Shown here: positions 1 through 5,134 of the stretch, piece by piece
Position numbering within the stretch: the first letter of the stretch is position 1
Layout: each line of letters starts with the position of its first letter
NCBI GenBank assembly: GCA_003140115.1
Contig: PLIQ01000051.1
Coordinates: forward strand, 1-18,530
Origin: Actinomycetota bacterium
Lineage (GTDB): Bacteria; Actinomycetota; Actinomycetes; Streptosporangiales; Streptosporangiaceae
DNA: 18,530 nt
Reading direction: 5' to 3'
Notes under the pieces: model-generated
Database searches by the model: none
What the model was told of the DNA's origin: nothing
What the model saw: the letters and a program-made list of their open reading frames with translations, nothing else
Made by a program: the position numbers and the translations under genes

Positions 1-1
1 C

Positions 2-1324
2 CCCCGCCGCGCGCACACCCCGGTCCTGGCCATCGCCGGCGCCCACGCCACCGGCCACGCCCGCTACGACGCCCCCCTCCAGTCCGACATCGAGGCCCTG
101 GCCCGCACCGTCTCCGGCTGGGTGCACACCAGCGGCACCACCCGCGACCTGCCCCACGACGCCATGCGCGCCCTAGCCGCCGCCCGCCGCGGCCAGATCG
201 CCACCCTGATCCTCCCCGCCGACGTCTCCTGGACCGACGGCGCAACCCTCGCCCTACCCCGCCCGAACACCCCGACCGAGCACTGGCGGTCGACCGTGGT
301 CGACGACGGTCAGGTAGCGGTGGTCGCCGACCTGCTGTCTCCCCGGGCGTTGCTCTTTCTCGGCGGGAGAGCCCTGTCCGAGCGCGGTCTGCGGGCGGCC
401 AGCCGGATCAGCGTCGCGACCGGAGCGCGGCTGCTCGCCGAGACGTTCCCGGCCCGGATGGAGCGCGGCGCCGGCCTGCCGGCCGTTGACCGGCTGGCCT
501 ACCTGGCCGAACAAGCCGAAGCCCAGCTGGCCGGCGTCGAGCAGCTCATCCTGGCCGGCGCGCGCTCGCCGGTCTCGTTCTTCGCCTACCCCGGCCAGCG
601 CAGTGACCTGGTCCCGGACGCGTGCTCGGTGGCCGTTCTGGCTGATAAGGAACAAGATGTGGAGACGGCGCTGGACCTGCTCGCCGACCTCGTCGCGGGC
701 GGGACCAAGCCGCTCCTGGCGGCCCCCGCGGTCCGCCCGGCCGAGCCGGGCCCGCTCACCGCGATCAACCTGGCCAATACGATCGCCGCCTCGCTGCCGG
801 AGGGCGCCATCATCTCCGACGAGGCCAACACCTCGGGCTTCGCGCTGCCTGCGGCGCTGACCGGCGCGGCCCGGCACAGCCTGCTGACCCTGACCGGGGG
901 GTCGATCGGCCAGGGCCTGCCCGTCGCCACCGGCGCGGCGGTCGCCGCCCCGGACCGGCCGGTGCTGTCCCTGGAGGCCGACGGCAGCGCGCTGTACACC
1001 ATCCAGGCCCTGTGGACCCAGGCCCGCGAGCAGCTCAACGTGACGACCGTGCTGATCAACAACGCCGCCTACGCGATCTTGCGGATGGAACTGGCCCGCA
1101 CCGCCGCCGGTCAGGCGGGGGAGCGGGCCGCGCGGATGCTCGATCTGTCCGGCCCGACCCCGGACTTCACCGCGATCAGCACCGGGCTGGGCGTGCCCGC
1201 CGTCCGGGTCACCACCGCCGAGGACCTCGACCGGGAGCTGCGCCGGTCCTACGCCGAACCGGGCCCGCACCTGATCGAGGCCGTCGTGCCCCCGATGGTG
1301 CCGGCCCGGGGGACGGCTTGGTAA
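2..1324 (+). CDS. Acetolactate synthase-like TPP-dependent enzyme, IlvX type (5' end missing)
   Basis: This is the last 440 residues of a thiamine-diphosphate enzyme; the frame is open at the window edge, so the start lies upstream. The first visible residues (HTPVLAIAGAHATG, then ATLILPADVSW) match the end of the N-terminal pyrimidine-binding domain. A central domain follows. The C-terminal cofactor domain holds GGSIGQGLPVATGAA, then EADGSALYTIQALWTQ and INNAAYAILRMEL. The classical cofactor motif is GDGS; here it is ADGS, a variant I associate with the IlvX-like branch of actinobacterial acetolactate synthase homologues. Family members condense or decarboxylate 2-keto acids, with pyruvate as the usual substrate. 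True acetolactate synthase activity is unproven for this branch and no small regulatory subunit is visible. It converges on the SsgA-like gene, and a lactate/hydroxy-acid oxidase lies two genes on, so a shared link to pyruvate and lactate is possible but inferred. Family is confident, substrate is not. Confidence 0.85.
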   Translation, partial: PRRAHTPVLAIAGAHATGHARYDAPLQSDIEALARTVSGWVHTSGTTRDLPHDAMRALAAARRGQIATLILPADVSWTDGATLALPRPNTPTEHWRSTVVDDGQVAVVADLLSPRALLFLGGRALSERGLRAASRISVATGARLLAETFPARMERGAGLPAVDRLAYLAEQAEAQLAGVEQLILAGARSPVSFFAYPGQRSDLVPDACSVAVLADKEQDVETALDLLADLVAGGTKPLLAAPAVRPAEPGPLTAINLANTIAASLPEGAIISDEANTSGFALPAALTGAARHSLLTLTGGSIGQGLPVATGAAVAAPDRPVLSLEADGSALYTIQALWTQAREQLNVTTVLINNAAYAILRMELARTAAGQAGERAARMLDLSGPTPDFTAISTGLGVPAVRVTTAEDLDRELRRSYAEPGPHLIEAVVPPMVPARGTAW

Positions 1325-1354
1325 GGCTGAATTACGCCTGGCTGAGTTACGCCT
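1325..1354. repeat. 15-bp tandem duplication over the SsgA-like stop codon
   Basis: GGCTGAATTACGCCT is followed directly by GGCTGAGTTACGCCT, with a partial third copy (GGCTGAG) after it. On the minus strand the unit encodes Leu-Ser-Gln-Ala-stop, so the last codons and stop of the SsgA-like gene are present twice in tandem. The repeat fills the whole gap to the convergent TPP-enzyme gene. Confidence 0.85.
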
Positions 1355-1799
1355 GGCTGAGGAATTCGGTGAGCTCATCGTCGAAGTCCATGAACGTGCT
1401 TTCCTGCCCGGCCGGGACGAGCTGGAAGGTGCGGTCCAGGAAGCCGGCCACGGCCGCGCTGGGCGCCTCGAACTGTGCGTGCCCGAACGGCGAGGTCATC
1501 ACGATGTTCAAGATTCCGGACCAGCCAACGGTCCCGTCTTCCGCCGGGCCACCGGTCGCCGCCGTCGGCCAGGCCTGCACGTCGCCGATACCCTCCCGGG
1601 CGAGCAGGGCGGCCGCGAGCAGGTCGCGGGCCAGGACCCATTCCACCGGCTCGTCGGTGCCGACGTGAAAGGCCATCTTGACCGCGTACGGATCTTCGCA
1701 GGTGTAGTGCAGGCTGGCCATCAGCGGCACGATCGTGTTCTCGGGCCCGACCAGTCCGAAGTTCAGCTCGGCTGAGACGGCCACGCGGTTGCTGTTCAT
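1347..1799 (-). CDS. SsgA-like sporulation/cell division regulator (SALP family)
   Basis: The 150-residue protein matches the SsgA/SsgB-like family of morphologically complex actinomycetes, which help place septa and control peptidoglycan events in sporulating hyphae. Family hallmarks seen are the early LNFGLVGPENTIVPLMASLHY segment's start (beta strand region), YAVKMAFHVG, VEWVLARDLLAAALL, GIGDVQAWP and a C-terminal FLDRTFQLVPAGQE stretch. Length fits the usual 130-150 residues. I chose the internal ATG giving MNSNRVAVSAEL because it sits where family members begin and has AGGG about 10 nt upstream; the frame stays open for 34 more codons upstream, but that stretch is low-complexity and unlike the family. 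The gene stands alone on the minus strand. Which SALP subgroup it belongs to cannot be told by eye, so no symbol is given. Confidence 0.85.
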   Translation of the reverse strand: MNSNRVAVSAELNFGLVGPENTIVPLMASLHYTCEDPYAVKMAFHVGTDEPVEWVLARDLLAAALLAREGIGDVQAWPTAATGGPAEDGTVGWSGILNIVMTSPFGHAQFEAPSAAVAGFLDRTFQLVPAGQESTFMDFDDELTEFLSQA

Positions 1800-2014
1800 T
1801 GACTGCCACCCTGTTGGTGTCGCCGAACTCACCGAGCCCGGATCATCGAGCGTGTCCCCCGGGACGGCCAGGTCGGCCGGCCCCGAAGCGCGTTCGTTCA
1901 TCTAGTTGCTACGTTCGCGGGGCCCGGTAGCGGCCCGGTTGCCCGGCCAGGTGCAGAACGGTTGCGGCAGGTTTGCCCCGGCCCGCGTTATGGTGACCTG
2001 TGGGAGGAACTCTG

Positions 2015-3193
2015 ATGACTACGCCGTCGTTCGGTGACTACCAGCTCGAGATCTACGGCGCCGGGCTGCGCGGGGTGCTGCCCGCGTTCCCGATGGCATT
2101 CGCGGAGCTGGAGGCCCGGGCCGCGCAGGCGCTGCCGCCGTCGGTCCTGTCCTACGTCGCCGGTGGCGCGGGCGGCGAGCGCACCCAGCGGGCCAACGTC
2201 AGCGCGTTCCGCCGCTGGGGCCTGATGCCGCGGATGTTCGTCGGTGCGGTGCAGCGGGACCTGTCGGTCGAGCTGTTCGGGATGACGCTGCCTTCGCCGC
2301 TGTTCATGGCGCCCGTCGGCGTGATCGGCCTGTGCGCCCAGGACGGGCACGGTGACCTGGCCACCGCGGCCGCCGCGGCGCGCACCGGCGTGCCGATGAT
2401 CGCCTCCACCCTGTCCACGGACCCGATGGAAGACGTGGCCGCCCAGTTCGGCGGGACGCCCGGCTTCTTCCAGCTCTACACGCCAACCGACCGGGACCTG
2501 GCCCAGAGCCTGGTGACCCGGGCCGAAGCCGCGGGCTTCAAGGGCATCGTGGTCACCCTCGACACGTGGCTGACCGGCTGGCGCCCGCGCGACCTGGCCC
2601 TGAGCAACTTCCCGCAGCTACGCGGGCACTGCCTGACCAACTACACCAGCGACCCGGTGTTCTGCGCCATGCTGGGCCAGGATCCAATCGCCGACCCGGC
2701 GGCCACCGTGGGACGCTGGGCCGGAGTGTTCGGGAACCCGCTCACCTGGGACGACCTGCCCTGGCTGCGCTCGCTGACCACGCTGCCCCTGCTGGTCAAA
2801 GGCCTCTGCCACCCCGACGACGTGCGCCGGGCCAGGGACGGCGGGGTGGACGGGATCTACTGCTCCAACCACGGCGGCCGCCAGGCCGACGGCGGGCTCG
2901 CGGCCCTGGACTGCCTGCCCGGTGTGGTCGAGGCGGCCGACGGCCTGCCGGTGCTGTTCGACTCCGGCGTTCGCTCCGGCTCTGACGTGATCAAGGCGCT
3001 GGCCCTGGGCGCCACCGCGGTCGGCGTCGGCCGCCCGTACGTCTACGGCCTGGCCATCGGCGGCACCGACGGCATCGTCCACGTCCTGCGCACCATCTTG
3101 GCCGAGGCCGACCTGATCATGGCCGTGGACGGCTATCCCACCCTGGCCGACCTGACCCCGGACACGCTGCGCCGCACCTGCGACCACGACTGA
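2015..3193 (+). CDS. FMN-dependent alpha-hydroxy-acid oxidase, lactate 2-monooxygenase-like
   Basis: This 392-residue TIM-barrel flavoprotein belongs to the (S)-2-hydroxy-acid oxidase family. Members oxidise L-lactate or a similar 2-hydroxy acid; lactate 2-monooxygenase gives acetate, CO2 and water. The active-site signature [11 protein letters not shown] is intact, with catalytic His286 and Arg289. Other barrel signatures are [13 protein letters not shown] (FMN strand), [36 protein letters not shown] with the flavin-contacting Lys, [20 protein letters not shown] and [12 protein letters not shown]. The N-terminal [19 protein letters not shown] is typical. The GWRPRDL stretch and the long loop after it (residues about 190-245) resemble lactate 2-monooxygenases more than short lactate oxidases. 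The ATG is preceded by GGGAGGA with a 6-nt spacer, which beats the in-frame GTG five codons upstream. It ends 3 nt from the stop of the convergent hemerythrin gene. Family is sure; exact substrate is inferred. Confidence 0.92.
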   Translation: MTTPSFGDYQLEIYGAGLRGVLPAFPMAFAELEARAAQALPPSVLSYVAGGAGGERTQRANVSAFRRWGLMPRMFVGAVQRDLSVELFGMTLPSPLFMAPVGVIGLCAQDGHGDLATAAAAARTGVPMIASTLSTDPMEDVAAQFGGTPGFFQLYTPTDRDLAQSLVTRAEAAGFKGIVVTLDTWLTGWRPRDLALSNFPQLRGHCLTNYTSDPVFCAMLGQDPIADPAATVGRWAGVFGNPLTWDDLPWLRSLTTLPLLVKGLCHPDDVRRARDGGVDGIYCSNHGGRQADGGLAALDCLPGVVEAADGLPVLFDSGVRSGSDVIKALALGATAVGVGRPYVYGLAIGGTDGIVHVLRTILAEADLIMAVDGYPTLADLTPDTLRRTCDHD

Positions 3194-3196
3194 CGG

Positions 3197-3826
3197 TCAG
3201 CTCTTCTTGAGGCTGCCGCTCTTCTTGAGGCTGCCGATGCTGAGCGATCCGCCCGCGGGCGCGGCCGATCCGCCTGCGGGCGGGCGCGATCCGTCGGCGG
3301 GCAGGCGCAGGCCTTCCTCGGCCTCCCGCACGTACTCGGCCGGATCCCGGTCCTGGGGCAAGACGCCCGTGTAGTGCCGCGCTTCGAAGGCCGCGAACGC
3401 CACGGCCAGGTCGTGGCGGCGCTGCAGGCTGGCCAGCCGGCGGAAGTCGGTCAGGCCCTCGCGTTCCTCCTCGGCCATGTGGTCGCCGTTGGCCAGGTTC
3501 GCCGCGGCCACTGCGGCCAGCCAGCCGTCGCCGCCGACCGGATGCCGGGCCACCTCCGCGACCGCGTCCCTGATGTCGTTGTGATCTGCGATGGCGTCGA
3601 GCGTCTCTTCCTCCACCCCGGACCTCCGCCGGGCGGCCAGCCCCACCTGCAGCAGCGCCGGGTAGAAGATCTTCTCCTCGGCCGCCGCGTGCAACTCCAG
3701 GAACGACGCCAGCCGCCCCCACAGCGCGGACAGCACCTCCGTATCCGTGCGACTGATCTGCTCCAGCATCGCGAACAGCCGCCGCTGCTCGTGATGGTCA
3801 TCAAGGATCAGCTGCGTGATATCCAC
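3197..3826 (-). CDS. Hemerythrin HHE-domain protein with repetitive C-terminal tail
   Basis: The 209-residue protein has the four-helix HHE cation-binding fold that holds a di-iron centre; bacterial members bind O2 or NO or sense iron and redox state. Ligands seen in order are His12 (DDHHEQR), His46 with Glu50 (ELHAAAEEKIFYP), His82 (ADHNDIRD), and His116 with Glu120 (GDHMAEEERE), so the metal site looks complete. The globular part ends near residue 165. The tail is built from three 7-residue units (PADGSRP, PAGGSAA, PAGGSLS) and then GSLKKS twice, all encoded by tandem DNA repeats. The GTG start has AGAGGA 7 nt upstream. It lies 12 nt after the probable immunity gene, so the EndoU, immunity and hemerythrin genes are likely cotranscribed. 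Function in that company is unknown. Confidence 0.88.
   Translation of the reverse strand: MDITQLILDDHHEQRRLFAMLEQISRTDTEVLSALWGRLASFLELHAAAEEKIFYPALLQVGLAARRRSGVEEETLDAIADHNDIRDAVAEVARHPVGGDGWLAAVAAANLANGDHMAEEEREGLTDFRRLASLQRRHDLAVAFAAFEARHYTGVLPQDRDPAEYVREAEEGLRLPADGSRPPAGGSAAPAGGSLSIGSLKKSGSLKKS
3200..3235. repeat. 18-bp perfect tandem repeat (x2) at hemerythrin C-terminus
   Basis: GCTCTTCTTGAGGCTGCC occurs twice without mismatch. It encodes GSLKKS twice on the minus strand, forming the basic last 12 residues of the hemerythrin protein. Perfect identity suggests recent slippage. Confidence 0.9.
3246..3308. repeat. 21-bp tandem repeat (x3) in the hemerythrin tail
   Basis: Three adjoining units each begin GATCCG, continue with a GCGGGC core and share most positions. 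They encode a 7-residue Pro-Ala-Gly-Gly-Ser type repeat on the minus strand, giving a flexible linker between the HHE domain and the GSLKKS repeats. Confidence 0.85.
3721..3742. repeat. 22-bp dispersed repeat, copy 1 (inside hemerythrin CDS)
   Basis: These 22 bases, starting ACAGCGCGGACAGCACC, recur exactly at 5002-5023 in the gene-free spacer. Here they encode TEVLSAL of the hemerythrin on the minus strand. The identity stops sharply on the 3' side. Confidence 0.8.
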
Positions 3827-3838
3827 CGCCCCATCCTC

Positions 3839-4114
3839 TCAGCCCTGTACGTTGAGCTCCGCGATGGGATCCGTCGGCATCCGCATAGCCTCCAGCAATG
3901 CGAGCAGTTCGTCCCGTTCCTGCGGGGTGACCGGACTCTTATGGACGGCCAGCGATGCCGCCACCTCGATCGTAAGCAGGCCGTACTCGCCACCGCCGCG
4001 CATGCGCTTGACGCTCCACAGGGCGCTCTCGGTCAGCCGGTCGGCGAAACGATCGGGGAGGGCTTCCGCCCTCTCGATGATCTCGTCTTCGGACATGATG
4101 TCCTTTTCAGTCAT
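3839..4114 (-). CDS. Small acidic protein, probable immunity protein for the EndoU toxin (MafI-like)
   Basis: The 91-residue protein is rich in Glu and Asp (about 18 acidic against about 10 basic residues) and looks helical, with no membrane segment or signal. Its ATG overlaps the toxin stop by 8 nt (ATGACTGA) and a good ribosome site, GAAGGGA, lies within the end of the toxin gene, so the two are translationally coupled in toxin-then-immunity order. The middle GGGEYGLLTIEVAASL, followed by VTPQERDELLALLEAMRM, resembles the GEW/GEY-x-L-x-x-E pattern I recall from MafI-type immunity proteins, which protect against MafB toxins that often end in EndoU domains. That resemblance is by eye and weak; the immunity role rests mainly on position, size and charge. 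A second ATG at codon 7 is an alternative start. The hemerythrin gene follows after 12 nt. Confidence 0.65.
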   Translation of the reverse strand: MTEKDIMSEDEIIERAEALPDRFADRLTESALWSVKRMRGGGEYGLLTIEVAASLAVHKSPVTPQERDELLALLEAMRMPTDPIAELNVQG

Positions 4115-4514
4115 GGTGTCCCTTCTTGGGGTTGCGTACCACGCCCGGGCCGCCCTCTTCCGGCCAGCTGGTCAGGATTTCTCCGCTGCGCATGACCACC
4201 ACTGAAACGTCCACGCCATCTCTGGTCCCGGTACAAAGCCAGGTGTCATTCCAATCCTGGCGCACGGGAGGCCGATCGGGGCCACCCGCGACATTCAACG
4301 CGGTACTGATGATCTTCGCGTCATCCCAGCTGGCCGGAAACTCCGTCTTGCCCGGCTTGCCGACGCCGTGTCGGTGCCCGCCCCCGCTACCGGTCTCGTC
4401 TCCATCGAGTATGTGCGTGGTGCGCTCGGGAGTAACGCGTAGTGAATCCAGAGGCGGGTGACACCGTAACGGTAAGAGCGGCAGCTTCTTTAGTTGCATC
4501 CGCCGCAGTTGCAT
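4107..4514 (-). CDS. EndoU-type bacterial RNase toxin domain, apparently without a delivery region
   Basis: Residues 30-131 of this 135-residue protein match the bacterial EndoU nuclease domain found at the C-terminus of polymorphic toxins such as some CdiA and MafB proteins, which cleave RNA (tRNA in studied cases). Seen in order are ERTTHILDGD (His34), GSGGGHRHGVGKPGKTEFP (His47 or His49, with Lys53 and Lys56), ASWDDAKIISTALNVA, WLCTGTRDGVDVSVVV and ILTSWPEEG, where Thr115 occupies the expected third active-site strand. The catalytic His-His-Lys set looks intact. Only about 29 basic, leader-like residues come before the domain, with no signal peptide, LXG, WXG, RHS or filamentous region. 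An in-frame TAG lies two codons before the ATG and no clear ribosome site is present. It may be an orphan toxin cassette, a relic of a longer gene, or an intracellular nuclease. A coupled small gene follows. Confidence 0.78.
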   Translation of the reverse strand: MQLRRMQLKKLPLLPLRCHPPLDSLRVTPERTTHILDGDETGSGGGHRHGVGKPGKTEFPASWDDAKIISTALNVAGGPDRPPVRQDWNDTWLCTGTRDGVDVSVVVMRSGEILTSWPEEGGPGVVRNPKKGHHD

Positions 4515-4523
4515 CCGCCGCTA
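4494..4523. repeat. 15-bp tandem duplication at the EndoU start
   Basis: TTGCATCCGCCGCAG is followed by TTGCATCCGCCGCTA. On the minus strand this gives two tandem copies of an ATG-containing unit (CGGCGGATGCAACTR), so the first start codon and the Met at codon 6 are duplicates, with an in-frame TAG formed at the outer edge. Confidence 0.85.
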
Positions 4524-4919
4524 TGAGTCGCGGTCGCCGTTGAGGCCGCCCGCAGGCCCGGGGCGAGGCCGTTGTGGTCCCGCCGGCCTCAGCGACACCA
4601 TCTCGCTCACGCGTTCGACCCGATGACGCTTTACCGGGGAGGATTCGGGCTTCCGGGCGGATTAGGGGGTCCATAGTACCCAAACCGCTCCCCGAAGCCC
4701 ATATCATCCCGGATCTTTCCCGGCTGGAACGCGACGATCATTGACATGCGTAGCGCGGGGCACGCTGGTATCACCCGCGACGAGAGCTGACCTGCCAGAC
4801 CCGGACCGCACAGCGCGGAGATCGGACACACCGAGCATCATGCCCCGTGGCGGACACGGACCCGGCACCGCAACGGCAAGACCCATCAGGCTGCCGCAGC
4901 CACGTGTTCAGCGATCCGC

Positions 4920-4934
4920 CGCGTGTGACACGCG
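4920..4934. promoter_or_regulatory. 15-nt perfect palindrome, candidate operator
   Basis: CGCGTGTGACACGCG has 7-bp perfect arms around a single G. Such a spaced dyad is typical of a dimeric repressor site, but no regulator is encoded nearby and the site is about 200 bp before the kinase start. Seen directly; the role is a guess. Confidence 0.35.
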
Positions 4935-5001
4935 TGGGGTTATTGAGGCTGCAGTGCAGAGCGTGCCGACCCTAGGGTCCGGTGCAGGCACCTCACCCCC
5001 G

Positions 5002-5023
5002 ACAGCGCGGACAGCACCTCCGT
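5002..5023. repeat. 22-bp dispersed repeat, copy 2 (spacer)
   Basis: Exact copy of 3721-3742 in the same orientation. Read on the minus strand in the hemerythrin frame it gives ADTEVLSAL and is flanked by unrelated residues, so it could be a relic of a duplicated gene segment. Confidence 0.8.
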
Positions 5024-5068
5024 GTCGGCATACCTGCGCGATCCGGAGCTTGCCCACGCGTATGCGGA

Positions 5069-5111
5069 TTGTAACCAAGAATGCACTCAGAGTAGTGTGA
5101 TCGTAACGATC
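5069..5111 (+). promoter_or_regulatory. Candidate promoter and overlapping palindrome for the kinase operon
   Basis: TTGTAA (5069-5074) and TAGTGT (5093-5098) are separated by 18 nt and would start transcription near 5105, about 30 nt before the kinase start codon. A 13-nt palindrome, GATCGTAACGATC (5099-5111), covers that expected start point, a usual place for a repressor site. Both elements are seen; their use is inferred, and each hexamer is only a moderate match to consensus. Confidence 0.4.
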
Positions 5112-5134
5112 GCCGGAGGCATGAGGGGAAAGCC

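Larger units (their letters stand above)
4515..5134. other. 620-bp spacer with no credible gene
   Basis: Open frames on both strands here (for example 4741-5100 plus, 4631-4831 minus) lack ribosome sites, family resemblance and the strong third-position GC bias of neighbouring genes, so none is called. The spacer holds a 15-nt palindrome (4920-4934), the second copy of a 22-bp repeat (5002-5023), a candidate promoter (5069-5098) and a 13-nt palindrome (5099-5111) ahead of the kinase gene. A consensus -35-like TTGACA at 4741-4746 lacks a good -10 at normal spacing. Base composition is less extreme than in the genes, which fits decayed or foreign DNA beside the toxin pair. Confidence 0.6.

Noticed and set aside
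254..1378. Long minus-strand open frame opposite the TPP enzyme
   Set aside because: It is antisense to a clear enzyme, rich in Arg/Gly/Gln as expected from mirrored GC-rich codons, and matches no family.
1800..1901. Upstream extension of the SsgA-like frame
   Set aside because: The added 34 residues are unlike the family, and the internal ATG sits at the usual family start.
2000..2014. GTG start for the hydroxy-acid oxidase
   Set aside because: The ATG five codons later has GGGAGGA at good spacing; that ribosome site would lie inside the longer version.
4741..4771. TTGACA followed by TGGTAT as a promoter
   Set aside because: The spacer is 19 nt, the -10 is poor and no gene follows closely.
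4631..4831. 66-codon minus-strand frame ending in a Gly/Pro-rich stretch
   Set aside because: No ribosome site before any start and no recognised motif; a relic of a toxin carrier was considered but cannot be supported.
4741..5100. 119-codon plus-strand frame in the spacer
   Set aside because: It starts with TTG, has no ribosome site, a low-complexity Pro/Arg/Thr composition and no family resemblance.
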